The position numbers were made by a program, and so were the translations under genes. Below the pieces are notes generated by a model. It ran no database searches, had not been told where the DNA came from, and saw nothing but the letters and a program-made list of their open reading frames with translations. Positions 35,127 through 43,499 of a stretch of DNA of 64,000 nucleotides are shown here, piece by piece (the stretch's first letter is position 1; each line of letters begins with the position of its first letter). This DNA comes from an uncultured Bacteroidaceae bacterium (lineage in GTDB: Bacteria; Bacteroidota; Bacteroidia; Bacteroidales; Bacteroidaceae), in contig CAJOIE010000010.1 in the NCBI GenBank assembly GCA_905234605.1, forward strand, positions 62,001 through 126,000. Direction: 5' to 3'.

Positions 35127-36479
35127 TTAGTGGACTTCCCTCTCAGCCACCACGAGGCTGTCAGCTTGTGTGCGTGCCTTGAGCCATGCGGTGAGAGTGC
35201 GCTGCTCCGCCTGTGTGAGTGCGGCGTCGGTGTCGGTCAGGGTTATTATGGCCACGGTGTAGGCTACCGTGGCGGCGGTGTCGGTGCGTGCCTCCACGAC
35301 GGGAGCCAGCGCGAGCGAGCCTATCTTCGGGAAGAGTGCCTGCAGCTCCGTGCGCAGGTCGGCGGCGAGGTGGTCGTAGCGTGTGCGCCCCTCCAGCTCG
35401 TGCCGCAAGGCGGCCAGCTGCGCCGTCTGCTCGGCGGCCAGCTTGCGTGTGTCCTCGCCCGCGGAGCTCACGCGCGAGTATGCGGCCATGAGGCTGTCGT
35501 TGGCACCGCCCTGTATGACCACTAAGCTGTAGTCTTTCAGGCCGTAGGATGGCAGCAGGAGGCTGGCTCGTTCCTGTGTCTGTGTCGTAAGCTCCTTGCC
35601 CACGGCCACCACGCTCAGCTGATGCTGCCGGCGGTCGGTGGATGTGGATAGCACCTGTGTGCCAGGCTGTGTGAGCTCTTCGCGCACGAAGCGGCGCACG
35701 CGGCCCTCGAAGATGCTCTGGTCCACGATGCGCACTGTCATCACGCCGGCAGGTATCATGGTCACCACCACCACGCCAATCATGATGCGCCGGGCCTTGC
35801 GGGCGCGTGCCGGCGACTGGAACTCATGGCGGCGGAAGCCCATGAGGCGCACGCCGGCTGTGGTGGCCAGGGCGATGAACACGGTGTTGATGAAGAAGAG
35901 GTAGAATGCGCCGAGGAAGTAGAGCAGGTGGCCGGTGGCCAGCCCGTAGCCGGCGGTGCACAGCGGCGGCATCAGTGCCGTGGCGATGGCCACGCCCGGC
36001 AGCACATTGCCGCCCTTGCTCTTGGTGCACAGTGCCACGATGCCGGCTGCGCCGCCGCAGAAGGCTATGAGCACGTCGTAGAGGGTGGGCGAGGTGCGTG
36101 CCAGCAGTTCAGACTGGGCCTCGCCAAGCGGCGACAGCAGGAAGAACACCGTGGCCGTGGCAACGCTGATGACGGTGGCCACGCCGAAGTTGCGCGCCGA
36201 GAGGTTGAGCAACTCGGTGTCGTTGGTGCCCACGGCCATGCCCATGCCTATGATGGGGCCCATGAGCGGAGATATGAGCATGGCACCTATGATGACGGCT
36301 GTGGAGTTGACGTTGAGGCCTAATGAGGCTGTGAAGATGGCGAAGATGAGCACCCACAGGCTGGAGCCGCGGAACTGGGCTCCGGCATATATCTGCTGCA
36401 CGGTGGTCTGTTCGTCCTCGCGCTCGGCGGCGAGGCTCAGGCGACGGCGGAAGGCTCGCCATAGTGAAGTGGGGGACAT
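35127..36479 (-). CDS. DUF389 (TIGR00341-type) membrane protein
   Basis: 450 residues. Five or six membrane segments in the first half with the family core 'LWVLIFAIFTASLGLNVNSTAVIIGAMLISPLMGPIIGMGMAVGTND', 'GGAAGIVALCTKSKGGNVLPGVAIATALMPPLCTAGYGLATG', and 'LFFINTVFIALATTAGVRLMGF'. The second half is a soluble tail with a coiled-coil stretch (about 345-385, 'AGEDTRKLAAEQTAQLAALRHELEGR'). The function of DUF389 proteins is not established. It is a single gene, divergent from glycerate kinase. Confidence 0.9.
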   Translation of the reverse strand: MSPTSLWRAFRRRLSLAAEREDEQTTVQQIYAGAQFRGSSLWVLIFAIFTASLGLNVNSTAVIIGAMLISPLMGPIIGMGMAVGTNDTELLNLSARNFGVATVISVATATVFFLLSPLGEAQSELLARTSPTLYDVLIAFCGGAAGIVALCTKSKGGNVLPGVAIATALMPPLCTAGYGLATGHLLYFLGAFYLFFINTVFIALATTAGVRLMGFRRHEFQSPARARKARRIMIGVVVVTMIPAGVMTVRIVDQSIFEGRVRRFVREELTQPGTQVLSTSTDRRQHQLSVVAVGKELTTQTQERASLLLPSYGLKDYSLVVIQGGANDSLMAAYSRVSSAGEDTRKLAAEQTAQLAALRHELEGRTRYDHLAADLRTELQALFPKIGSLALAPVVEARTDTAATVAYTVAIITLTDTDAALTQAEQRTLTAWLKARTQADSLVVAEREVH

Positions 36480-36641
36480 GCTGTTAATTAGGAGATTATT
36501 AAATAGTGAGGCTGCTGTGATGAAGAAATTGGGTAAGGTGGTGGCGAGGAGATGGTAAATGGCAGATTGTCAAAAAGGCAAGCGGTGCGTTTACCGCGCG
36601 AAGAAAAGACGAAAAGATGAAATAGTCAAATCGTGAAATGG

Positions 36642-36649
36642 TAATTTTG
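36642..36649 (+). promoter_or_regulatory. -7 element of the glycerate kinase promoter
   Basis: TAATTTTG, 5 bp before ATG 36655 (and 8 before ATG 36658). Transcription should begin at or next to the start codon, giving a leaderless mRNA, unless ATG 36688 is used. Confidence 0.65.
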
Positions 36650-36654
36650 CGGGC

Positions 36655-37731
36655 ATGATGCAGCAGTCGCCGTTTCAGCCGCGCCGTATGGTCGTGGCCA
36701 TGGATTCCTTCAAGGGCTCGCTCACCTCGGCAGAGGCTGGCGAGTCCGTAGGGCGCGGTGTGCGGCGGCGGTGGCCTGACGCCGGGGTCACGGTGCTCAC
36801 GGTGAGCGACGGCGGCGAGGGTTGGCTGGATGCCTGCCGGGCTGCCATGGGCGGCGAGGTGGTGGGCGTGGCGGTGAGCGACCCCCTGCTGCGCACGGTA
36901 GGCGCACGCTATCTGCTGTCGGGGCACACGGCGGTCATCGAGGTGGCTCAGGCCTGCGGGCTCATGCTCGTGAGGCCCGAGGAGCGGCGGCCGCTGCAAG
37001 CCACGTCGCGCGGCGTAGGTCAGATGGTGGCTCATGCCATAGGGCGTGGTGCCCGCTCTATGCTTGTGGGGCTTGGCGGCACGGCCACCAGCGATGCCGG
37101 GCGTGGCTTTGCCGAGGCTATGGCCGAGGCCTTCGGCGAGCGGTGGTGGGAGAGCGAGGCTGTGAGGCGCGTGCGCTTCACCATAGCCACCGATGTTCGC
37201 GCCCCGTTGTGCGGCGAGCAGGGAGCGGCACGCGTCTTCGCTCCACAGAAAGGTGCCACGCCAGCCGAGGTCGTCGAGCTGGAGCGGCAGGCGGCCGCTT
37301 TTGCCGCAGTATCGGCACGGCTGACGGGCCGCGACAGCAGCCGTGTGCCTGGCGCGGGAGCCGCCGGCGGACTGGGCTATGTCTTCATGCAATACCTGAA
37401 TGCCCACTGCCGCATGGGGCTCGATGTGCTGTGGGAGGCTTACGGCGGCGACGCTCTCCTGCGGCAGACCTCGCTGCTCATCACGGGCGAGGGTGCTGCC
37501 GACGCTCAGACGCTCATGGGCAAGCTGCCGCACGCACTGCTCCGCCATGCCATGCCGCAAGACGTGCCGGTGTGGCTCCTGGCCGGCAAGGTGGAGCAGG
37601 CCGACCGTCTGCTTGCGGCAGGCTTCGACCGCGTGGCGTGCATTCACCGGCATCCGCTGCCGCTGGCAGAGGCCATGCGCCCCGACGTGGCGTGCAGAGC
37701 CTTGGAGGAATGTGTGTGCCATATCTGTTGA
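36655..37731 (+). CDS. Glycerate kinase (GckA/GlxK class)
   Basis: Phosphorylates glycerate with ATP to a phosphoglycerate. Family features: 'MVVAMDSFKGSLTSAEAGESVGRGVRRRWPDAGVTVLTVSDGGEGWLDA', 'AVIEVAQACGLMLV', 'ATSRGVGQMVAHAI', 'LVGLGGTATSDAGRGFAEAMA', 'VPGAGAAGGLGYVFM', and 'LLITGEGAADAQTLMGKLPHALLRHA'. Homologues begin at the strand VVAMDSFKGS, so ATG 36688 would give the standard N-terminus; the promoter position instead favours ATG 36655. The next gene starts 10 bp downstream. Confidence 0.94.
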   Translation: MMQQSPFQPRRMVVAMDSFKGSLTSAEAGESVGRGVRRRWPDAGVTVLTVSDGGEGWLDACRAAMGGEVVGVAVSDPLLRTVGARYLLSGHTAVIEVAQACGLMLVRPEERRPLQATSRGVGQMVAHAIGRGARSMLVGLGGTATSDAGRGFAEAMAEAFGERWWESEAVRRVRFTIATDVRAPLCGEQGAARVFAPQKGATPAEVVELERQAAAFAAVSARLTGRDSSRVPGAGAAGGLGYVFMQYLNAHCRMGLDVLWEAYGGDALLRQTSLLITGEGAADAQTLMGKLPHALLRHAMPQDVPVWLLAGKVEQADRLLAAGFDRVACIHRHPLPLAEAMRPDVACRALEECVCHIC

Positions 37732-37741
37732 TACTCTTGCC

Positions 37742-38830
37742 ATGAAGCCTGCCACCACATACGGTCACAATCTGCTGCGCCGGCTCCACGCGGGTGCTGC
37801 GGCCAAGCTTGCCGTGTGCCTCGTGCTGACGCTTGTCATGCCTGCTGCATGCCGCAAGACACCTGCCACGCTGCCGCCGTCCAAGGGACTGCCCTATGAA
37901 CTGGTGGTCATAGTGCCGCGCGTGGCCTGCGAGGGCGCGCTTGCCGACAGCATAGACGCCGTGCTGCGGGCATCCACGCCTGTGCTGCCGCAGCACGAGC
38001 CTCTCTTTCGTCTGGACATAGTCAAAGCCGACGCCTTCGGCACCGACGGCTACCCGCAGGGGCGGCATCTGACGCCCTGGCGCACCTTCCGCCTGCGCCT
38101 CATCCTGACGGTGGACCGCACGGCCGGGGCACCCTCCATGGGCATTGCCACCAACGTCTATGCCCGTCCGCAGACAGAGGTGTGCGTCAAGGCACGCAGC
38201 GTGGCCGAGCTGGCCGTGTATCTGGGTCAGGTGCGGGAGCGCGTGGTGGAGATTTTCACCGAGGCCGAACTTGCTCATGAGAGTGCAGGGTTACGCCGCA
38301 GACACAGCAGGGTCACGGCAGAGACCATGCAGGGTGTGGGCCACAGAGTCTGCACCCCCACGGAGCTCAACGCGCGGAAGGTGGGCGTTGACTTCGTGTG
38401 GACCGGCACCAACCGTGGCGACCGCGACCAGAACTTCGTGTACTACACTTATCCGTGGGACGGGCGCGCACTAACAATTGCAGGCTTCGTGGCGAAGCGC
38501 GACAGCGTGATGCGAGCCAACATCCCCGGCTCCACCCCAGGGCAGTGGATGCAGACAGCCCGCCTGCACGGCAAAGATGGCTCGCCGGCGGATGCCACTC
38601 CTCTTGCCATGGAATGCTGGCGTGTCATAAATAATAATGTACGCGTGCACGAGGTGCGAGGCCTGTGGGAGCTGCACGCCGGTGCCATGGGCGGGCCGTT
38701 CATTGCCCATGAGCGGGTGGACACTGTGGCGCGCCGCGTCGTGGTGGCAGAGGTGTTCATATTCTCGCCACACAGCCCCAAGCGCAACCTGTTGCGGCAG
38801 ATGGAGGCCGCACTGCGCACGTTTGAGTGA
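37742..38830 (+). CDS. DUF4837-family lipoprotein
   Basis: 362 residues from ATG 37742; the track ORF begins 342 bp upstream inside glycerate kinase in another frame. Signal peptide 'LLRRLHAGAAAKLAVCLVLTLVMPAAC' ends in a lipoprotein cysteine. 'GLPYELVVIVP', 'LPQHEPLFRLDIVKADAF', 'WRTFRLRLILTVD', 'GVDFVWTGTNRGDRDQNFVYYTYPW', and 'RVHEVRGLWELHAGAMGGPFIAHERVD' match the Bacteroidetes DUF4837 family of unknown role in the envelope. The codons for residues around 181-205 contain a 22-bp periodic repeat. Confidence 0.87.
   Translation: MKPATTYGHNLLRRLHAGAAAKLAVCLVLTLVMPAACRKTPATLPPSKGLPYELVVIVPRVACEGALADSIDAVLRASTPVLPQHEPLFRLDIVKADAFGTDGYPQGRHLTPWRTFRLRLILTVDRTAGAPSMGIATNVYARPQTEVCVKARSVAELAVYLGQVRERVVEIFTEAELAHESAGLRRRHSRVTAETMQGVGHRVCTPTELNARKVGVDFVWTGTNRGDRDQNFVYYTYPWDGRALTIAGFVAKRDSVMRANIPGSTPGQWMQTARLHGKDGSPADATPLAMECWRVINNNVRVHEVRGLWELHAGAMGGPFIAHERVDTVARRVVVAEVFIFSPHSPKRNLLRQMEAALRTFE
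38284..38357 (+). repeat. 22-bp periodic repeat inside the DUF4837 coding region
   Basis: GCAGGGT occurs at 38285, 38307 and 38329, exactly 22 bp apart. A fourth position (38350) carries CTGCACCC, the complement of the core. The orientation is opposite to the arrays at 1070 and 13396. The 66-bp total keeps the reading frame. Sequence agreement outside the core is weak. Confidence 0.55.
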
Positions 38831-38895
38831 GGCATGCTGCAGGGCGAGGCGCAGCATGTTGTATTGCACATTTTGCCACCACGTGTGCAATAAAT

Positions 38896-38926
38896 TTGGA
38901 GGTTATGCATATCCGTGCTACCTTTG
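38896..38926 (+). promoter_or_regulatory. Promoter of the FadL-like porin gene
   Basis: -33 TTGG at 38896 and -7 TACCTTTG at 38919-38926, spaced 23 bp. The leader to ATG 38980 is about 50 nt. Confidence 0.75.
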
Positions 38927-38979
38927 CGGCCGAAAAGATGAAAACACAGGAAAGACAAACCAAAAAAAGTAGTACTAAC

Positions 38980-40638
38980 ATGAAGAGAACCCTGCTCCTG
39001 ACATCCACCTTCGCCGTGGTCACATCGGCGGCATACGCCGGCGGCTACCTGACGAACACGAACCAGAATGCCGCCTTCGGCCGCAACCTCTCGCAGGAGG
39101 CACGCATCGACATCACGAGCACGTATGCCAACCCTGCCGGCGTGGGCTTCCTCGCACCAGGGTGGCACTTCAGTTTCAACAACCAGAGTGCCTTCCAGAC
39201 GCGCACCATCGACTCGTCGTATGGCGACAACCTCTTCGGCGTGGGCACAGTGAACGGCGTGCACAACGGCAATGGCACCAAGCGCTTCAAGGGCACGGCC
39301 AAGGCACCCATACTGCCGTCGTTTGACCTGGCCTACGTGCGCGACCGTTGGAGCGTGGCACTGCATTTCGGCATCACAGGCGGCGGTGGCAAGTGCACCT
39401 TCGACGACGGACTGGGCAGCTTCGAGAGCCAGGTGGCCCTGCTGCCCGTGCTGAGCGAGGTGCTGCGACCCGGTGCCGTGAGCGGCTACCAGATGGACAC
39501 CTACCTCAAGGGACGACAATACTACTTCGGCACACAGCTGAACGCCACGTACCGCGTGCTGCCTGATGTCAGTGTAGCCCTCGGCCTCCGCATGGTGAAC
39601 GCCTCGTGCGCCTACGACGGGTATGTGAAGAACATTGCCGTGGTCACGCCGCAGGGCACCATGCCGGCTGCCGACTTCCTCACTGCCGCCGGCATGGGCA
39701 GCATGGCCGCCCTGGTGGGCGACCGTGTGCTCGACAACACGCAGTCGGGCATGGGCTTCACACCAATCATCGGCGTGGACTGGCGCATCAACGACCACTG
39801 GAACGTGGCTGCCAAGTATGAGTTCAAGACACGCCTCCGCCTGAAGAACTCCACCGAGAGCGTCACCGACGCCAACGGCAACACCACAGAGCTCAACGCG
39901 GGACTGGAAGCATACAGCGACGGGGTCTCCCAGAAGGCCGACATACCGGCCATACTCTACGTGGGTGCACAGTACAGCCCCGTGGAGCGTGTGCGCATCA
40001 ATGTGGGCGGACACATCTACTTCGACAAGCAGGCCACACAGCACAACGAACGTCACCACCGTCTTGACGGTCAGGGCTGGGAGCTGCTGGCAGGTGCCGA
40101 GTACGATGTCAACAGTGTGCTCACAGTGAGTGCCGGATGGCAGAACACCAACTACGGACTGGGCAAGAACAGTGAGTTCATCACCGACATGAGCTTCGTC
40201 ACCAACTCCAACTCCGTGGGCCTTGGCGCACGTGTGCATGTGAGCAAGAAAGTGGCTCTCGACGTGTCATACTTCAAGACCTTCTACTCACACTACCACC
40301 GCACACAGGCCGACTACAACGGCAACTGGGCTACCATGAGCGCAAAGCTTGCCGGCGGCGTGGCACAGCTGCAAGGTGCAGTAGGGCAGCTCAATGCAGG
40401 CATAGAACAGCTCAACGCCGCACTGACCAACACGGAGCTGCCGGCCGCACAGGCAGAGCAGCTGGGCATGGAGTTGCAGCGGTACACCGCACAGCGCGAC
40501 GGCTACCAGGCACAGCTGCTCAGCCTCGGACAGATGGCGCAGGCTGCCGGTGCCACGGTGCCGCAGAAGGTGTACGGCAGCGACAACTTCACCCGCACCA
40601 ACGACGTCTTCGGCATAGGCGTGGTAGTGAGCTTCTGA
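38980..40638 (+). CDS. OmpP1/FadL-family outer membrane transport protein
   Basis: 552 residues. ATG 38980 gives a signal peptide 'MKRTLLLTSTFAVVTSAAYAGG'; the track start lies before the promoter. The mature start 'GGYLTNTNQNAAFGRNLSQEARIDITSTYANPAGVGFLAPGWHFSFNNQ' is the N-terminal hatch typical of FadL/TodX barrels, which import hydrophobic compounds. The C-terminus 'FGIGVVVSF' ends in the Phe needed for barrel assembly. Unusual is an Ala/Gln/Leu-rich helical segment at about residues 453-526 ('LAGGVAQLQGAVGQLNAGIEQLNAALTNTELPAAQAEQLGMELQRYTAQRDGYQAQLLSL') between the last strands. Confidence 0.9.
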   Translation: MKRTLLLTSTFAVVTSAAYAGGYLTNTNQNAAFGRNLSQEARIDITSTYANPAGVGFLAPGWHFSFNNQSAFQTRTIDSSYGDNLFGVGTVNGVHNGNGTKRFKGTAKAPILPSFDLAYVRDRWSVALHFGITGGGGKCTFDDGLGSFESQVALLPVLSEVLRPGAVSGYQMDTYLKGRQYYFGTQLNATYRVLPDVSVALGLRMVNASCAYDGYVKNIAVVTPQGTMPAADFLTAAGMGSMAALVGDRVLDNTQSGMGFTPIIGVDWRINDHWNVAAKYEFKTRLRLKNSTESVTDANGNTTELNAGLEAYSDGVSQKADIPAILYVGAQYSPVERVRINVGGHIYFDKQATQHNERHHRLDGQGWELLAGAEYDVNSVLTVSAGWQNTNYGLGKNSEFITDMSFVTNSNSVGLGARVHVSKKVALDVSYFKTFYSHYHRTQADYNGNWATMSAKLAGGVAQLQGAVGQLNAGIEQLNAALTNTELPAAQAEQLGMELQRYTAQRDGYQAQLLSLGQMAQAAGATVPQKVYGSDNFTRTNDVFGIGVVVSF

Positions 40639-40674
40639 GCAGACACACACCGGACGGCGAGGCGGCAGGCAGAG

Positions 40675-41160
40675 TCAAGCCCCGCCACACAGTTCAGCAT
40701 AGGCGGGCACCCGTGGGACAAACTCACAGGTGCCCGCTGCCAGATCTAAGCGGCACACCGCATGCTGCATGCCGTTGCTCATGACGAGCCACTCCACACG
40801 CATCACGATGTTGTAGCGCATAACCTGGTCGAACACCTTCTGCGTCAAAGCCACCGCGGGTGCCTTGTACTCCACAATGAGGCGCGGCTGACGGTCGAGC
40901 CCGTAGAGGACAGTGTCGCAGCGGCGTGTCATGCCGTTGAGCGACAGCGACACCTCGTTGGCAAGAAGGCCGGAGGGATAGCCGCAGCTATTTACAAGGT
41001 AGGACGTGAAATGCTGCCGGACCCACTCCTCGGGAGTGAGAGCCACGTGGCGGCGGCGCAGAGGGTCGAACACAACCAAGCGACCCTCGCGACGTGACAC
41101 ATGCAAGGATGCCGGCGGCAGATTGAGTGCCGGAAAGGATGGGGGCAGGAGTGTACTCAC
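40675..41160 (-). CDS. Stand-alone HsdR N-terminal-like nuclease-fold protein
   Basis: 161 residues from GTG 41160. 'LNLPPASLHVSRREGRLVVFDPLRRRHVALTPEEWVRQHFTSYLVNSCGYPSGLLANEVSLSLNGMTRRCDTVLYGLDRQPRLIVEYKAP' is the type I restriction HsdR-N fold with PD-(D/E)XK residues (CDTVLY and VEYK). It occurs alone in most Bacteroidetes, without hsdM or hsdS, so it is probably not part of a restriction system. The -7 element lies 4 bp before the GTG, which supports that start over the ATG at 41199. It is divergent from the AMP nucleosidase gene. Confidence 0.85.
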   Translation of the reverse strand: MSTLLPPSFPALNLPPASLHVSRREGRLVVFDPLRRRHVALTPEEWVRQHFTSYLVNSCGYPSGLLANEVSLSLNGMTRRCDTVLYGLDRQPRLIVEYKAPAVALTQKVFDQVMRYNIVMRVEWLVMSNGMQHAVCRLDLAAGTCEFVPRVPAYAELCGGA

Positions 41161-41164
41161 GCCA

Positions 41165-41172
41165 CAAATGTA
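41165..41172 (-). promoter_or_regulatory. -7 element of the HsdR-N-like gene
   Basis: TACATTTG on the minus strand directly before GTG 41160; implies a leaderless mRNA starting at GTG. Confidence 0.55.
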
Positions 41173-41237
41173 GCCCGAAAACAGCAGACGCGGACACAAA
41201 AGTGATGCCTATTCCCGACGTGCCGCACGAAAACAGC

Positions 41238-41245
41238 TATCTTTG
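41238..41245 (+). promoter_or_regulatory. -7 element of the AMP nucleosidase promoter
   Basis: TATCTTTG, 25 bp before ATG 41271. The start 41127 in the ORF track is upstream of it and therefore excluded. Confidence 0.65.
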
Positions 41246-41270
41246 CGCAACACCTAATGCTGACATGCTT

Positions 41271-42047
41271 ATGAAAACCAAGAGAGAGATTGTTGAAAAC
41301 TGGCTGCCACGCTACACCAAACACCCCTTGGAGGACTTCACCAACCTGGTGCTGCTGACCAACTTCAACAACTATGTCGACATCTTCTGCAACCACTTTG
41401 GCATAGCGTGTCCGCCCTACGATGCCAACATGCGCATGGCATCGGCCGACGGCATCACCATAATCAACTTCGGCATGGGCTCGCCAAACGCTGCCATCAT
41501 CATGGACCTGCTCAGTGCCATTCAGCCAAAGGCTTGCCTGTTCCTCGGCAAATGCGGAGGCATACCGGCAAAGGTGAAGATGGGCGACCTCATTCTCCCG
41601 CTGGCAGGCATACGAGGCGAGGGAACATCAAACGACTACTATCCGCCAGAAGTGCCTGCGCTGCCTGCATTCATGCTACAGCGTGCCGTGAGCTCTGCCA
41701 TACGCGATGCCGGACACGACTACTGGACGGGAACCGTATACACCACAAACCGGCGCATCTGGGAGCACGACGAGACATTCAAAGACTACCTGCGCACCAC
41801 ACGCGCCATGGCCGTGGACATGGAGACGGCAACGCTCTTCACCACGGGCTTCGCCAACCATATCCCGACGGGAGCACTGCTGCTCGTGTCAGACAACCCC
41901 ATGACGCCCGACGGCGTGAAGACTGCCGAGAGCGACCGACACGTCACGTCGGAGTTTGTACATGACCATGTGCTCATAGGCATACAGAGCCTCGAGAAAA
42001 TCAAGAAAGAGGACAAGACGGTGAAGCACCTCAAGTTCGACTGGTAA
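41271..42047 (+). CDS. amn: AMP nucleosidase, short Bacteroidetes form
   Basis: 258 residues from ATG 41271 ('MKTKREIVENWLPRYT'). Splits AMP into adenine and ribose-5-phosphate. It is the phosphorylase-fold catalytic domain without the N-terminal regulatory domain of the 480-residue E. coli enzyme. Motifs: 'GITIINFGMGSPNAAIIMDLLSAIQPKACLFLGKCGGIPAKVKMGDLILPLAGIRGEGTSNDYYPPEVPALPAF', 'AVDMETATLFTTGFANHIPTGALLLVSDNPM', and the final 'LKFDW'. Related nucleoside phosphorylases are the alternative. Confidence 0.93.
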   Translation: MKTKREIVENWLPRYTKHPLEDFTNLVLLTNFNNYVDIFCNHFGIACPPYDANMRMASADGITIINFGMGSPNAAIIMDLLSAIQPKACLFLGKCGGIPAKVKMGDLILPLAGIRGEGTSNDYYPPEVPALPAFMLQRAVSSAIRDAGHDYWTGTVYTTNRRIWEHDETFKDYLRTTRAMAVDMETATLFTTGFANHIPTGALLLVSDNPMTPDGVKTAESDRHVTSEFVHDHVLIGIQSLEKIKKEDKTVKHLKFDW

Positions 42048-42203
42048 AGGCATGTCACTGCCGCCAGAGAGACCGCTGGTGCAGCAGAAGTCTGTGACTG
42101 CGTGCAGCATGAGTAGGTAGCAGCGTGCCGTAGCACAGTCCACGGCATGAAGGGATGGCTTGTGAAAGGCATGCGCCACAGACACATGAACTGCATTGTG
42201 CCA

Positions 42204-42300
42204 GCGAAAGGACTGCGTCGCTATCGCAAAGGACGTGCATTGCAACACCGGCGTGACCGCATGGCAACGGCGAAAGGGCTGCGTCGTTCTGACGAGGGCT
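42204..42300 (+). repeat. ~21-22-bp periodic repeat upstream of holA
   Basis: GCGAAAGGACTGCGTCGCTAT (42204) is followed by related units at 42225 (CGCAAAGGACGTGC), about 42248 (weak), 42270 (GCGAAAGGGCTGCGTCGTTC) and 42291 (GACGAGGGCTGTGC). The core differs from the CACCCTGCAC arrays but period and context are the same. The rest of the 42048-42367 gap contains no gene I can support. Confidence 0.7.
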
Positions 42301-42367
42301 GTGCAAGGCTTTTATGTCAGGAATGCAGTACCACATAAAACACAAAACGCAATAATACGAAAAGAAC

Positions 42368-43393
42368 GTGGCAAAGAAAGCAACAGGGCCTTCATACGAG
42401 GATGTCGTCGCACAGGTGAGGGCACACAGTTTCATGCCCATATACTACCTCATGGGCGAGGAGGCATACTACATCGACCGCATAGAGGAAACCATCACCA
42501 ACGAGGCTCTCACGGCCGATGAGCGTGACTTCAACCTTACCATTCTCTATGGGCCACAGACAAACGGAGTGGAGGTGGTCAACGCTGCCAAACGCTATCC
42601 CATGATGGCAGAGAGGCAGGTGGTGGTGGTGCGCGAGGCACAGAGGCTTGACCAACGCGAGGCTCTCATGTTCTATGCACAGCACCCGCTGCAAAGCACC
42701 GTCCTCGTGGTGTGTCACAAGGAGGGCACACTCGACCGCCGCACCAAGCTCATGGCTGAGATGCAGAAGGTGGGCGTTGTCTTTGAGTCACGCCGCCTCT
42801 ACGACCGCGAACTGCCTGCCTTTGTCAATAGCTATGCCAGGCAAAAGCAGATGGAAATGGCACCGGAGGCTGTACAGATACTCTGTGAGCATGTGGGCTC
42901 CGACCTCTGTCGCCTCGCAACGGAGATGGATAAGCTCGCCATAGCTGCTGGCAAGACCAAACAGCGCATCGACGCAGCACTCATCGAGGCATGCACAGGC
43001 ATCAGCAAAGACTACAACAGCTTTGAGCTCGTCGGTGCACTGGTGGAACGCGATGTGATGAAAGCCAATCGCATTGTGAATTACTTTGACTCCAATCCGA
43101 AGGGCTTCGCTCTTCAGCCTACGCTGGCAACGTTGTTCAAATTCTTCTCCGACCTGATGCTCGCACACTACGCCCCAGACAAGTCAGAGCGTGGTCTGGC
43201 TGCCTGGCTGGGGCAGTCGGAGTGGCAGGTGAGGAAGGGGGTGCTGCCTGCCATGCGTGCTTTCTCAGCAATGAAGGTGTTCAACATAATTGCTGAGATA
43301 CGCCGAACTGATGCCACAGCAAAAGGGGTTGGCAACGTAAAAGCCACCGATGGAGACCTCCTGAAGCAGCTCGTTTTTTACATTTTGCACTGA
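42368..43393 (+). CDS. holA: DNA polymerase III subunit delta
   Basis: 341 residues; clamp-loader subunit that opens the sliding clamp. The N-terminal ATPase-like fold 'SFMPIYYLMGEEAYYIDRIEETITNEAL', 'VEVVNAAKRYPMMAERQVVVVREAQRLD', 'TVLVVCHKEGTLDRRTKLM', 'GVVFESRRLYDRELPAFVNSYARQKQMEMAPEAVQILCEHVGSDLCRLATEMDKLAI', and the C-terminal collar helix region 'DLLKQLVFYIL' fit HolA. The start is GTG 42368, nearest to the conserved 'SFMPIYYL' segment. Confidence 0.95.
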   Translation: MAKKATGPSYEDVVAQVRAHSFMPIYYLMGEEAYYIDRIEETITNEALTADERDFNLTILYGPQTNGVEVVNAAKRYPMMAERQVVVVREAQRLDQREALMFYAQHPLQSTVLVVCHKEGTLDRRTKLMAEMQKVGVVFESRRLYDRELPAFVNSYARQKQMEMAPEAVQILCEHVGSDLCRLATEMDKLAIAAGKTKQRIDAALIEACTGISKDYNSFELVGALVERDVMKANRIVNYFDSNPKGFALQPTLATLFKFFSDLMLAHYAPDKSERGLAAWLGQSEWQVRKGVLPAMRAFSAMKVFNIIAEIRRTDATAKGVGNVKATDGDLLKQLVFYILH

Positions 43394-43474
43394 ACACACA
43401 TCCGTTTCCTGCCGCCTTCGCTTCTATTTTGCACCAATAAGGCGACAAGAAAATCGATGCCTATACCACTTAAA

Positions 43475-43499
43475 GAAAGCCCGTTAGGGGCTTTTTTTA
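43475..43499 (+). terminator. Intrinsic terminator downstream of holA
   Basis: AAAGCCC-GTTA-GGGGCTTT followed by a T-run (43490-43499). Confidence 0.9.

Noticed and set aside
37400-37741. ORF track start of the DUF4837 protein
   Set aside because: It overlaps glycerate kinase in another frame; the lipoprotein signal starts at 37742.
40675-41160. Restriction function for the HsdR-N-like protein
   Set aside because: No methylase or specificity gene is adjacent, and the gene is a solitary one in most Bacteroidetes as far as I know.
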